Shown here: positions 27,301-42,300 of the stretch, one piece after another | How the letters are laid out: each line of letters begins with the position of its first letter | Numbering within the stretch: position 1 is the stretch's first letter | Assembly: GCA_013398275.1 (NCBI GenBank) | Contig: VZSE01015287.1 | Location: 482,616 to 546,615, forward strand | Length of the DNA stretch: 64,000 nucleotides | Source: Promerops cafer | Taxonomy: Eukaryota; Chordata; Aves; Passeriformes; Nectariniidae | Direction of reading: 5' to 3' | Translations under genes and position numbers: made by a program | The notes under the pieces: model-generated | Databases searched by the model: none | What the model was told of the DNA's origin: nothing | The model's input: only the letters and a program-made list of their open reading frames with translations

Positions 27301-30300
27301 TACAAGTCTACATTCAATATTACAAGAATGAAAATAGCACTATTACCATTCAAAAAACAATTAGAATAGCATAATTGTTCTATTTTTCATTTAGCTGGGC
27401 TAAGACTTTTTGTGTATATTTAATTGAGATTCTACTCTATTATTGTAGTTTAATTTTATTTTGTGTAAGAACAATGGAGTCATGAAATATGACTCAACAA
27501 AAGTAGCAAAAATAAAAATCCATAACTTAGCTAATTTATATACAATTTCTATGATAAATATTTCACAAATTATTTTATTGGATGATGCACTTCAGGTTTG
27601 TCTAAGTTGAATTTAGAATTGAGGCAGTTCAAGTCATCTGACTACACAGACCGTACTAATAGATTCAAAATATATTAATCTAGAGGGGTTCTTTTGCAAA
27701 CACTGAATGCTTCTAAATGCTCTAGAAACTATTAAAATAGTTTCTGAAAAATAACTCAAGCCTGTTTAAAATGAAAGGGTTAAATAAAAAAAAAATACTG
27801 TAGTTTGTGTCTGAAGATGCTTTTTTTAAGGTTTCTCCTCTTCTCAATGTTTTCCTTTTTGAAATTTGGATCTAGTGGTGCTTTTCTGAGAACAGTACTG
27901 GAGCCAGGGGAATGCTATGGTGGGGAGTCTTCACAGGGAAAGTACTAAGGTTTATTCACTGTTGTTCATTCCAAGAAGGTAAGGATTAGCTAAAACCAAA
28001 ATTTCCTCAGCAATAAAGTCAAGACAAAACTAAGATTGGCACTAAAGGTCATTTCAGGGAATAAAACAGTGATCTCAATAAAGATTCCACAGCTCCCTCC
28101 TTGCAAAAAACCTCCAAACGAGTAACTACAGTGGAACCAATCAGCATCCAAATTAATGTAATTTAATCTGATTATGAGTTCAAACTGTCCCCAGACCCAG
28201 CCAGACATGCAGTCCTCATGCCATTTCTACATAAGGTTGTTAACTGATATCCAATTTTCCAATAAATTGCTTAAGAGAATGATAATCAGTTAAAACACAC
28301 CTGTACAGCATATGGTAGCCAAGCAATTTACTGCATTATTTTAATTAGGCTTTTTTCCTACTTGATTATCAGTTCCAATTATAAAACAAGGTTAATAATC
28401 CTGCTTCTGCACTCTCCTCCACAGTACAGACACAGGTGCCACACTCCACTGCACTGCCTGGCTCCCCTCGTGTTACTGGGTCAAACTCCTTTCATCTGAA
28501 CTGCTCCTGTAATCTGGCTGTCTTTTGGCTGCTTGATCCATTCCCATTGCTTCAGGCTGTGGCTGAATATTTTTCCTCTAGCAATGGCGGCAAAAATTAT
28601 CACATGTTCAGACCTGAGAGAGAGACAGGTATGCATTGTTTAACCCCTTCCTAGTGCCTCAGAGCTGGCCTTGGGCTCATCAGGTTATTTGCAGACAGCT
28701 CTGTGACCTCCTGGCAAGGAATCTACGGCAGTGAGTCTTCTCTTTTCCAAAGACTCAGGCTGGCAGCCAGGAGTGGAGGGGGTTTTTTAATTCCTTCTAC
28801 TCCGAGGGTTCTGGGCTATGATGACTTAAGACCTACTCTTAATTAAAAAAAAAAAAAAAAAAAGCAATCAAGAAGGGCTTCAAATCTGATAGCAGCTGTG
28901 AGCCAACTTTGAGGTAGCATGCATGGTGCTAAAAGCCCAGAGAGCAACTAGATTACAAATTCCAAAGAGAAGGAGCATGAGAAAAAACTCAGGTCTCATG
29001 GCAACTGTTCACTATCAGGAGTTACCATTGTGCCCAGTAGACTACATCAGGCTGCCCCTCTGCAGGTTTCCTTAAGCACAGGGAACAGTCACATACTTCA
29101 TCATCACACATTCAGATAACATAGATGCTTGTGAAGTGAAAAGGGGGAATTGTAAAGAGAGCTACATACACATTGTCATTTTGATGTGTCTGGGAAACAA
29201 GAACAAGGAAACAACAAGGTTAAACTTTGATCACCATTTCAGGAGCCTCTAAGGAAAATCCCCTCTTGTTCACGTGGGAAGCTCCAGATAGTGTTCACCC
29301 TGTTGTACATGATGTCACTAAAAGCCCCTGAAACTTCACTGTTTCCTTCCACCTCAGATGCCTACACCCTTTCTGGCCTTGTGGTAGGTAATGTTGAGGC
29401 TCTTACAGCAACCATTCTGGACTCTTATCAGGAGCTGTTATGTAACACAGTGACCAAGACAGATAAGAAAGATGGACATGAGTATGCCAGAGAGAAGATT
29501 ACAGCCTGCCAGAAAGGTAGTGGCTTTGTCATTGACCCCAAGCGAAAGCAGGCTGACTATGGAGGTGGCCCTACTGCAACTACAGCAAACAAACACAGGA
29601 CTGTCCTCAGGGCTGGTGTAAAGCTTGGGATTGACGGCACTCTCATATGTACAGACATCCTCTTTGTTCATGTGAGCACCCTCATCTAATTTAGAATAGC
29701 TATTCTGTTCATTTGGAGCAACTTCCTTTTCTGAGAGTTAAAATGAGGTGTCTGGCCAAATTTTCTGAGGCCATATGACTAGTGAGACCTCATGACAGCC
29801 AAAACCAAGAGGCCTTCCCTCTCCAAATTGTAGAGAGCTGTCACATAATTGTTGCTCGATAGCATCTCTACATTTTGATTAGATAAGTTCATTGCATTTC
29901 AGTATGACAGCTGAGAAACACATGGTACACCATCAGGAACATGTAACTTCCCATTAATTTGCACAATTAATGACATTCTTTTCCTCTGAGCTCTCACAAC
30001 CAGCTACCAGAACAAAATGGAGACATAAATTCAATCACTTGTACTTACTGTTACTGCTAGTGCTACTGCCAATGCTGTCATTCCTAAGAGAGCTGGCAGC
30101 AACAGGAGGAAACAAAAATGTTTTTGTGACAGCGACTCTGGAATCTAAATAGAAAATGAATGTGTCAGAATTATGAAACTTAAAATACAGTTCCCTCTAT
30201 ATAAGATGATGGGCTACAGGACTATTCTGATGTAGCTATAGGGACGTTTTAAAAGCTGGCTGTAAAACTGTTAATAAAGTGGATTAAGCCAAAAAAGGCA

Positions 30301-33300
30301 GTTTTATTAAGAGGCAGAAGTGTCTAAATGCTGAGCTGCTGCTGAATAGCTAATCTGGAAAAGCAGTTGCTGCTTACAAGTTCTTAGGTTATGGCACTGA
30401 TCTGCTTCTAGTTACTATTGATGTAACTGTACAACTGGACACATTGCCCTAATTAAAAAGCTAGTATCTGTCAACTAGAGAGAGTAAAAGAAAAGGTAAT
30501 ACAAACCCTCCATTTACTGGAAGGATAAGAAAGAGCTGCAGGAGCTAGACCTGAGCTTGTTAAAATGTTTAAATGAAGTAAACATTGTCCTGTTCAGGAA
30601 AAGTGGGATGAAGTTGAAGGTTACTTGAGGCTGCTGCAATTTACAGCTTGTCCTAACTTCCTCTCCTTTCAGTTGTGCTATCTTAGACTCTTTTTAGGCT
30701 CTCTTCGCCTCATAAAACTATATAGAGCATTAAGAGAAGATAAGAAGAACAATGTAAGAAAGATAATTCAGGATATATTTTGGATGAATAGAAACAGCAG
30801 CATAATACAAGGTTATTTTGATTATACTGAGAAATTATGTATCTAGCAGTGATGGCACTAGAACTTGACTTCGAACAGAAACACAACCTTCAATGTCAGT
30901 AGTTACTTTAATTTGCAGTAAAAAGGTGACATGGAGGCATGGTATCAGATCTTTAGCATATCTGAAATCCAAGGAAAATCACATATTTATATCTGCCTAG
31001 GTTCTGCTCCCCAAAAGGAGACCCCTCTTACCATTCTCCGGTGTTCCTACTGTTGAAGGCAGAATGCAGTCGTTCTTATCCAATATGTCTGCAGACTCTT
31101 TGTAGACCTCAATGGTACTATTAAAGTGCCTAAAAAAATCCTCAGGAATGAACTGACCTTCTTCATAAAGGTGGCCATTTTCTTTTACAAAATCCTAGAG
31201 TAAAATATAGAATTCAGCTTGAAAGAAGGTCAAGGTAGATGCTCATTTCAACACCTCAACAAATGATAAAAATACCCAAAGATGATACAAAATTGTTTAA
31301 ATTTTTAACCTGCAGACAACCAGATTAGCTGTATACAATCTTCATAAAACATACAAGCCTTCTGATCTGAGGACTTCAAATTAGCTTTGCAAATAGAAAT
31401 GAATTATTAATACAGTTTTGCAAAAATGCTAAGGAATAAGGAATGAAAGACAGTAAAAAACTGAAAACCAAGAGACTTTTTAAAATTCCCCTCATTAAAA
31501 AAATAAACCCTTGATTTCCCATTACTTTGCCAAGTTTCACATGAGTCTTTTAATCTGATCACGTGAACACGACAATCTTTGGTATTGTCATTAAGAGAAT
31601 GGAGAACAGAATACAATAGCTGGGATACACCACTGCTCAGAAACGGGCTGAGATCCTTGATAACATACCTAAAAATAAGAGTGACTATAAACAAGGAAGC
31701 CCAGTCACTCTGAGGTCTAACAGACAAGTTTGTTATGCCAGACTAAACAACCTGATTGAGATCCATGTTGATGATTGGCGGTTTTCTTCTTCTTTTTTTT
31801 TTTTATGTCAGCAAGTCAAGTTTGGCCTGGGGTTACTCTGTACTCCCAAGGAGGACAGTGGTAAGAACATGGTCTAAGTATGTCCTACGGAAAACCTCCT
31901 GGTTTTGGCTCCAAAGTTATTTTATGTTTGAGGCTGAAAGTACTAGACTTAAGCTCATTATTCTCTAAGGAAATCAATAGCTAGTTGTTTTGCTGAATTA
32001 CAGGATATTTACTTTTCCACTTGACAAAATAACTCTTCCCCAACCACATCCCAGCTGAGTGCTTTGAATCATCAAATACACTGAAGATTGGAGATAATTC
32101 AGTTTGAAATGGAAAAGTAGGGAATATCTAAACACTCACAGTAATGCAATGCAAATACATGGCAAGCTTACAAGGTTATTCCACTCTAAAGGCACCTGAG
32201 TGTTTTAGTTCATTTGATTCATTCTGGGTGTTGAAAAGGTGCAATTACAACAACTAAGGATTTAGCTGATAAAAATAACTGTATACAGAAGATAAAATAC
32301 TTGCTCTAAAGAACATGACGGACTTAACCCATTTTATTTAGTGGGACAAAACTTTCAACTACAAAACTTATTTTTAATTACTGATAGTCTGGTCAGATAT
32401 CAGACATCTCTTAAGCGAGAATCCTTCCAGCTGCTGTCTGAACCCAGAAACACATGGAAATGGACCAATATCCTCTGGTCTTTGCTGTGCCTTTGCATAA
32501 AAAAAAAGTTAATTAAACCATGGAGAAGCTTTCAGAGCTTCACAGACTGTGATACATACTAAAAGTATATTAATAACTTTAACCAAATCATCTTTAAATT
32601 TACATTAAGATCACTAGTAAAATGCATAATTTAAGCTGGATACACAAGGAAGATTTTTGCTAGTTTCAGAAAGATCAGAATGAATTAATTATCTTAAAGA
32701 AGAGCGCTGCATTTCTGACTTTAAATAACTGCATACAGGTCATTGTATATACTGTAATTCCTTGTGAGCCATTTTTCTTTGAAAAAGGAGATAACAATTA
32801 GCCAATGTTAGCACACTGTACTCAGTGCATTTCTAAACAAAGTAGGATTTCAGATGCATGGGAACAGAAATGAAAACAAATCTAGTAGAGCCTTGGATAT
32901 TTCTAAACTGTTACTGAATATTGTGCAACAGAAAGCAAAAAGTAAATATCCAGTACAAAAGTTGAAACTCTGTACAAAATTACCTTGTTTTTATCAAAAG
33001 CAAGGCATGCCATAAGATCATTAATTATCCTTGTGAGATTATTGATGATTGAATAGTTGCTTAAAACATCCGACATATCTGGAATATCTGAAAATTTCTG
33101 GAGAAGATTATGTAGACTCCTTGAAAATTCAGGCACCATCAAATGCAACCAACAGTGATTAGGCTGTCAGAGGATAAAAAGAGAAACAGATGTAAATTAA
33201 ATATCAGACATTTGTAAGAACTGGCTAAACATCTCAATGTGTAAAAGTAAATTAGACTGTTCTTTCCAATTGAAACTATTTCAAAAGTATAAATTATAAT

Positions 33301-36300
33301 TCTTCTTCTTTAATGTGGCCAATTTTCTCTTCAGCCCTTTTGGTAATATTTCTATTCTCACTGATACTGACATATTTATGGTTGTCTGTTAAATGCCATC
33401 CTTTCATTAAATCCTCAATGAATGCCAAGTGTCAGTGTGTTGAGCATTTGAGCCTTGGAACATGTTACTATGAACCCTAGTCCATGTTTTCATTAAACTA
33501 TTTATTTTCTTTTCAATTCCTACTGCCTTAACAACTCTTTAAATATCAGTTTTCACTTATTGTTGTTAACTTACATGACTCAGTTAACCCCAAAGATCAT
33601 TGATTTAAATTTCTTATCAAGAGGGTTTCCAGAAAAATTTTGCATTAAATCCTTGTGTGCTTTTATCCACCTTTAAACTAGCTAGCTGAGTTAATTCGTT
33701 CTCTTCAGCTTTTTCACTAGATGTCATTACTGGGAACCATTTCAAGATCTAAAAGCCTTTCTTCTTCCTGAGTCTTTGATAACAAAAGTGTTCTGCACAG
33801 CCTGTCACTGTATACACTAACACCTATGCAATTAGTTTGCAGACAAAGTTTGTACAGCTGTTCACATGACTGAAACCTGGTAATCCATCTTGCTGTCTTA
33901 GAGGAAGTCATTAACTTCTTTTACTTAGATATATATACAACAGTAGTCAAATAGAGAAAAAGTCACCCAGCCCAGGAAAATCCCTAACTTGGTATGATCA
34001 GCAAAAATACAGGTAATGCATTAGTCAGAACTGCAATTTGTACCTGTATATCTTCCCAATAAAAGCTAAATTTTTAATGGCAAATGTTATGAGAATTTAT
34101 TCCATATATGACATTATTTTTCCAATATTGAAAATGTCACATTAAAGCCTTCCAGATACAAAGATCTTGGCCCAACAAACCCTAAGTACTCAGTATCACT
34201 AAACCAGTTTCCAATTGCTGCCCAGTGAACAGGCAGCACCCACTGAATCCACCTTCTGCAACACACAGCAAATGTTTGGCAATGTACACACTTCTAGGCT
34301 TAATCTCATTTACTCAATTTCGTCAGTAAACCTGCATACAGATTCTTTATTAAAAAAAAAAAAATCCACAGGTGTTGATCTGCTTTGATATGTAAACACG
34401 CTTCACATTTTTGAAGACTAATCCAAATATGAGGCTTCCAGTCTTAGAGAACCAAATGTAAATACATTGTTCAGCTCCACCTGAATTTCCACTTCTGTGT
34501 ACAACTCTCTCACACAATATTAACCTGCGGCAAGTCAGTGATATATAACTTTTTGCAATTATCTCAACAATGACATAAAAAAGAAAGAAATAGAAAGCAA
34601 AATGGATAGCATTTGGCTTGAGTCTGCTTCCCATTTTTCCTTCTAGGACACCAAAGTGAGAGGGGAGGCAGAAGCAAATAAATCAGAGAAAGCTTGTTAA
34701 AACATATTCCATTCAAGCAGCCTATGTTGTGCCATGTCCCACTGCCCCCAGAAGACAGGCAACGCATTTTCTTTCCTCTGCTTTGGAGTAGAAACATTGA
34801 CATAGAATTACTGTGCTTCCCTGAACTGGAAACCTCAAAAGCCTTTTCCTTTGAGGTTTTGTGGGTGAGCATTCTCCTCTGGCAGGGACTAGCATAAGCT
34901 TGCTGCTTCTCCTAGTGAGCATTTGGCAATTCCAGCAGGGAGTCTATTTTGTTGCTCCCGCGGTTTAGCATGCGTGTGGGAGTCTCCTCTAACTAAACTG
35001 TTCTGACCTACAAAGCTTTCACAAAGTATTTCACAAAAGCTCTAAGTTCTCTTTTCAGTAGTGTCAAGCTGTGCAATCACTTGCTTTGTCAATACCTACC
35101 AAACATGGGGATAAAACTGCTCTAATTGAAAAATATGACATTATTTGCAAGGAGAAATGGAGGTTTAACTCTGATATTTTGTCTAAACTTTGACCAAGAT
35201 TTACATTTTAGGGCAATTGCAAACACGATTTCTCTTGTACTTCTGGGTAGCTCTCATTTGGTTTTTACTTTCTACATCTGTGCAAAAGTTTGAATGTTAT
35301 CTCCTCTTCTGAATTCAGCCCTTTGCTGTCATCTCTGCCTTTTAACCTTCAGGTTCAACTACACAGTTCACTCTACACAAGACTACTTCTAAAGCCACTC
35401 AGTTGCCTTGAGCTAGTGCATAATGCAACAACCCTTCTGTTTAATGGATGGGTCAGTCTGTTCCTGTTACATGCACTACACTGGCTTCCCATCTGCTTTG
35501 CGTTCACCCTGCCTTCCTACCTTTAGTCTTCTACATTTGGGACTTGCTACCTTGGGTACACTTCCCACTTTATACGCGCACTGAAGATTGAAATCTATTG
35601 AAAAAAATTGTAGAGCACCATTTCAATCCCTTCAGAGTTGAGCAAAGGGCATTTACTTTAGGCAAAGCCATGTGTTTCCCAGCTTGCATGGACCAGAGCA
35701 AAGCCTACTTATTCAGCAAGCCTTGCTGTGGTATGCATAATACAACCTGAAATTCCCAGAGAGGAATTTGGCAAAGTGGGATCTGAATACCACTGAATAC
35801 CTCCTCCTGTGAAGGCATGTGGCCAAGAGCTGCACCTGCCATTACCCTGACTGAAAGTGGTGTGCAAAGGGAACATGGAAATCCCAGCTCTGAACTTCTC
35901 TTCTTCCTTTTTATTTCTTGGCTGCTTGTTGTACATGTAAACTGGATCTAAGTTTCTGGATATGATGCATCAAGATGACATAGCACTGAAAAGAATGGAA
36001 AAGAATCTGCATACTGGCAGTCAAAGCTGAACCATGGAGAGAGGCAAGAGTGAGAACAACCAGGACTCATTGCTCAAGCAGGTTCTCTGGCCTTCTTCAT
36101 CTGCCACCACCCCCAGGAGTGCAGTGGAGGGAACAGCCTCAATCCAGCCCAACAGCTAATGGGCTCGAAGCTGGAGAAACATTACTCAGGCTACAGCTGT
36201 CCTCCACAGATGTGAGTATCATCACATCAGACACCAAGATCAGTGAATTTCAAAAAGCCCAGCAGTCAGGGGATGGTGGCAGCCAGTCTTGCTTCCTTTT

Positions 36301-39300
36301 CTATTCTAAGAAATGGAAAATTTTCCAGAAGTTTTATTTATATAGGATCTAGTACCTGACTTCCATAGCTTTGTTCTGCAGAGTTTTCCTGTCTAAAGAA
36401 CCAACTTTAAACTGGGTTTTCCACAGTACTCTAAGTTTTACTGAAAGCCTCAAGCTTCCAGCAAAACTCTTAAAACCACTTCAACATCTGGCACAACCCT
36501 CCATAACCACACAACTCAGGGCCCTTCACTATCCTGCAGCCTCCTTTTCCTACTTCCATCTTTTTGTTATTCAGGACTGAATGTTGCTTCTGGCATAATT
36601 TTCCAATATCAATAGGGAATATTGCTAGATTTGCCATATTGTTGTAGGGTAGCATGCATTTTTATATGTGTATCACATACAAATTGGATTTTTACAGTGA
36701 AAACTTTGTACAGACACAAAACCAGCTTCTTACATCTAGCAGATAATTTTCAGCTACTGATGTATGTGTACAATTATTAGTTCTTATGACAGACACAGTA
36801 TTGTTCAGTTTAGCTGACAAAATCATAATTTTCTTACTTTTTTTCCTTGCCTTAAAACAATATAGCATTCAGTATAATTTGTACTTTTACCTTTCCTTTT
36901 CTCCTTTTCATTGCAATGTATGCAACAACCAAGTTTTCAATACATAATTTCAAAATTTTTTTGTTAAACAGAGGAAAAACAAAAAATATTTCGTAGATTG
37001 AGCAATAAAATAATATGATTTTTAAATAAAAATGTAATAACATTTTAAAGTATATAGATAATGCTTATTTGAAAGTACCGCTATGTATTAAACATGGGAT
37101 TATATAGAAAGAATAACACAAAGTATGTTTGAAATCCTACTGGTTTGTTTAGTTACTGATGCTATTATTTGCTGAACCTGGAGTTCTCTCTACTTGCTTC
37201 TTAGTATTTGTTGGGCTCTAATGGCATTTCCACTGGCTGAAACAAGGACTTCTACAGTATGTTCCAAAGTATGATTAAAGAGAACCTGTTTCTTTTAGAA
37301 AGCAATATTTTTCAGTTGACACAATGAAGTAATATTGATGAAATAATAACACAATGAAAATTTGACTTTTCACAAAAAAAAATTTAAAAGTTTAATATGA
37401 AGAAATCTTTTCCTAGAATTCTTGTAATTAAAAAGGTTTTAAGGGACTACAGGAATCTCTCTACATTTCTTTTAAAAAAATACTTGGGAACCATATGAAA
37501 AGTGAAATAAACATTATTTAACTGTAACTTGCTAAGACACAGGCCTAGGTACAAAATGTTACAGCCATCACTCGTTCCAGTGGGCTATTTTATTGGGATT
37601 AACTTGAAGTGTTTGTACATACCAGACTATCCATCTTCGGGACATATTTAAGGGTTATCATATAATCATTTGGGAGATTTCCAACCTACAATAAACAGAT
37701 AATAAAATGTTATTATTTACTACAAACAGTAAGACTATTTCCATTACTGCATTCAACAAAATCTACCAAATATTCAACACAAATTTTCAGTAATTTACCA
37801 GGTGCAGGCAAAAATGGTTACTTACATACTCACTTTCCTGTGGAACTGCTATTGATACTTATTTGCTCACAAGTGAACCATCTTTCCACAGCTCTGTAAT
37901 ATGCCCAGATCTGATCTGCTCTGCTCATGTTCAATGCTACTGCTTCTCAGCAGAATTAAAGTCAACAATGGGTTGAGAAGAAGTGATCTGACATTTTTCA
38001 TTACTGCAGAAACTCCACTGCCCTTCTGTCTTTTAATGCCCTGAAGTGTTTACATGACAACTTCTACAGTTGAGAACCCAGAAGTATCTAGCCCTTTTTC
38101 CTTCAAATAACATCCAACATGCATCTGAACCTAAATACTTGCCTGACTTGTGCTTAGTTATGTACCAGGTCAGAAAAACACTTCAGCCCAACTTTAACTT
38201 TGGAGTTGTGTTTCTAACTAATGATGAGCAGTATCATTATATCATAGCAATGTCCTGGGGCAAAGGAGAGCTTCCACACACATAAGCTGCAGCTTTGCAG
38301 ATGTGGGTGAGCATGAAGTGTGCTGCAGCAAGGACAAGGACAAGGAAGAAGGGTTCCCACTGAATTACCCTATACAATCTGCCACAGATGTGATCAAACC
38401 CAACTGTGAGACATGGTTGAACATCTGGGGAATGTGCTGAGTTGAGAGATGAACAGTCCAACAGTCACTGGACTGCCACAAATCCACAGTCTTTTGAAAT
38501 ATTTTTTCAAAAGTTTTAGCCATAATATGATGCTTAATGATACCGTAAACCTATTTTCTATCAATGAAAGCATCAATTGATATTTCTTATCCTGGTTTGA
38601 AATCCACGTAGTCAAAAACAATATGCACAGATGTAGCTCCCTTGGTGTAAAAGCATTTTTACTTCAGGTTAAAGATCTTTCTGTTATGGCTGCTTTTGAT
38701 TCTGCTGCTATAGCAACCAACACAGGGATTTCTTTTCCCTCTGAGCAGTTTTTAGGTAGTATTTTGTTTGGCAAAACATAATGTTTTTTTTTTTTAATTA
38801 AAATTTTGTTTCAATTAAAAATTAAACCATTTATATCAAAATGTTATGGTTCTAGAAATGATCAAGGGCAATGCTTATACACAGCCAAACACAATTCCAA
38901 ACATTTTTTAATTTATGTGGGCTAAGCTACAATTTTTCAGCTCAATGGCATCTATCCTTCTACAGCTTTAGAGCAGTTACTATATAAATGACCCTTAAAA
39001 ATCCCCTCACATAAATCAGTTTTGTTTCTTCTTTTATTCTTTTTTTATACCTACACATTCCCAAAGCAGAAGCACCACTAAAATTCTCTATATTAATTTC
39101 TATTTACATGGCATTTTGGGGAGTTGATTCAAGATGCTATAAATACTGAAAAATATTTCAATATATTTCTTCTTTCTTTAGAGCATCAGATTTATTCTAA
39201 ATCCTCATCCAAATTTTTTGTCTATTATTCCTTTCTTTAAAACATCACGGCATACTAATAGGTATTCAATTTTTTTTTCTAGCTTCGTTTGCATGCCTAG

Positions 39301-42300
39301 AGAGGTAGGGTTAGCAGCACTTCAAGCAGCATAGATAGAGAAGATGCTACTCTATGTGCAAAGTTTTCCATACTCACTCTAGAGGGATTCCACACTTAGC
39401 AATCCCAGCAAAACCACTGTTCTTTAAGAAAGGTCACTGGAAGATTAAATTTGTTCCATATCAATGAACACTACAAGAATTGATATGCATTATGTATACA
39501 ATCTACTTTCCTGGCATCAGAGCCTCTCAAGCACTTTTCACGCACAGTTAAAAAAATTTAAGTGCCCAAGAGCTCTTACACCTTCTCAGTCAGAGCTGGA
39601 GCATAGAGCTCAGCCTCAGATATTTCTCTCCTGGACAGACTGTGAATCAGATAAGATATTTTTGAATTTACTACTAAAAATGAAGATCACTGGGAGGAGG
39701 GTGTCAAAGACAAAATACTGCCTCAAGACAAAAGCATGCCCTGCCTCAAGATGAAACTTGCTAAAGTTTTGTTGACTGAAGTCCACATGTCAGATGCTGT
39801 GCTTCCACACATAAAAACGATGGGTCTCAGTGAAAGCAAGGGAGTTACATTTGTGTCTCACTTGGACTTCCCAACTCACACACAGAAAATAGGGCAAAGC
39901 CCCTGATGTAAGAGTGAAGGATATGTCTATACTAGGTCTGCATGTTGTACTCTCTAGCTTTGCTGAAGTGTATCTTGAAATTTTATTGAACACTAACCAC
40001 CAAGACTCTGATCCAACCCAACCACTGGATTTTCATCTGCTGAAATGATCCTGAAAGGAATTAATGAACTCTGCACACCCACTCTGTGCAGGATGCCTGA
40101 CTGCTGTGGCTTCCAACAAGGAGCAGATGACAAGGTGGCTCGGACCTGACTGAGCAAAGGTGTTTGGAAAAGAACTGTCCCTTGAAACCACCTGAGTCCT
40201 GGAATGCTTTTTTATTAGTTCTTCTATTTAACTCCATGAGTACAGTGACAAATCTGGGGGGTCACAAAACACCTGCCTGCACAACTTACCTTGGTTTAAA
40301 CAGAAGTAACAGTTTTGATTATTATAGAGAATGTCAACTGATAGTCTTGCAAAGGAATTTATAGAACCGAAAGCACTGAATTGCAATTAAAATGTCACGA
40401 AATTTTTCTCTGATTTAGTGGCTGTGTGTGATTGAAGATATCCTAACAGGCTGAGAAAAGTTGAAGAGCAGGGAATCTAGACTTATGTCTCTAAATGCAT
40501 ATAAAACCAACAAAAAGTGCTATATTCCCAGTTATAACAAAATGTCAAACTGGGGAATGTAAGATTACTTTTAACATAGAGAGGTCTGAATATTTAATGC
40601 AGCACTGTTAACACTGCATAACCCAAACATGTTTTAAAAAATGCTCACGGTCACATAGATGGGGAGATGAAAAAAGGATGTAAAAGTGATTTGGGTTTCA
40701 AAAACCACTGTTTCATCAAAACAGCAGACATAAGAGATGACCTATCTGCAGTCAACTGCTTTGAAATGAAGGCTACTGCTCTTGAAAATTCCCTTTATTA
40801 TGATTGTTATGAAAATTATAAGGAGACAAGCACAAATATATTTTTTTTTATACACATATAAGAGATAAAGTATGTTAATAAAGTAAAATTACCATTTTCC
40901 ATTGTCAGTGTTTTCTTTTTTACTCTGAAGCATATGATGGGAAAAAGCATACTTTCCTTTTGGATATAATTTCTACCTTGAATTTCTCTCTATTTGTTTC
41001 CCTTTTCTTGTTCTTTTCATAGAATAACAGAATGGTTTGGGTTGGAAGGGACCTTACAGATCATCTGTCATCATCCAAGCCTCTACCACGGACAGGGACA
41101 TCTTCCACTACACCAGGTTGCTCAGAGCCCCATTCAACTTGGTCCTGACACTTTTTCACAGAAGAGCCACCCATCACTTCTCTGGGCAACCTGCTCCAGT
41201 GCCTCACCACCCTCACAGTAAAGAATTCCTTGCTTATATCTAATCTAAATTTCTCCTCTTTCAGTTTAAAGCCATTCCCCATTGTCCTAGCACTACATGC
41301 CCTTGTCAAAAGTCCCTCTCTAGCTCTTTCTCACTGCTTCCCTGGCTTTTCTTTTCTTGCAGGAGCTTCCACTGTCTGTCCTTCATCTCATCTGCTAATG
41401 AAGCAGTTAATAAAATCTTCATCATTTGGCTTAAGACAACATGCTAACGATTTCCGTTCACACTTTTTACAGTCATAGTGGCAGATTATTTGCAGCATAA
41501 CAACTCTGGATAATTTTTTATAACCCCTTCACTCAGGAGAGTTAGATCCATTTAAAAATAAAAATCAAATGTGGCAGAGAGTGTAAAGTACATATTTACA
41601 GCAAAGATGTAATGTGAAAGCAAAGTATTTGACAGCGTGTCTCAAACAAGGAACTGGTCAGTAAATCCTGACTATTGTTTGGGCTTCCAACGTTCAAAAG
41701 AAGAAAATTGCTTTTGAGAAACAGTTCATGGAAGAAGAGGTATCTTAGATTTTGTTAATGGACGAAACAAAAATATGTAGGTATATTCTGTACATACTGC
41801 ACAGCTCAGTGAAAATTCTATTTATATGTAGGTTTTGATGTTCATATTTAACAAGCATATATACAACTGATTCCTAATTCTTATGCAAAATCAAATGCAC
41901 AATTACAATGATGAAGCTTTCTGCTGACTTACTGTGCCGAAAAGAACAATGGGGACAGACTTTATTGACAGGTGCTGCAATTACAGTTTCATAATACGGA
42001 ACATTTGCTCATCAAGTAATGTGCTTCCCTCCAGACATCTTCATTACAAAAGAAGCAGGAGGTCACATGATGAGTAGTGCAGAATGAATACTCTCTAAAT
42101 ACTTTCATTCTCTATAGGCATGAAATTATGCTCTTTTAAAGTTCTCACCATCAAAAAACAAAAATGGTTGTTCAATTTGCTTCCTTAGATCATTTTACTT
42201 AGGATATATTCTTCATACGACAAAATTATATTACCTAGACGTGAATAAATTTAATCTTACAGAATATACCAGTCATTTTTTTATGAAGAGATACTACTCT

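Noticed and set aside
29291..29689. Possible alpha-tubulin or glutamine synthetase retrocopy.
   Set aside because: Both gave only scattered matches needing gaps, and two unrelated families matching equally poorly shows that neither comparison is reliable.
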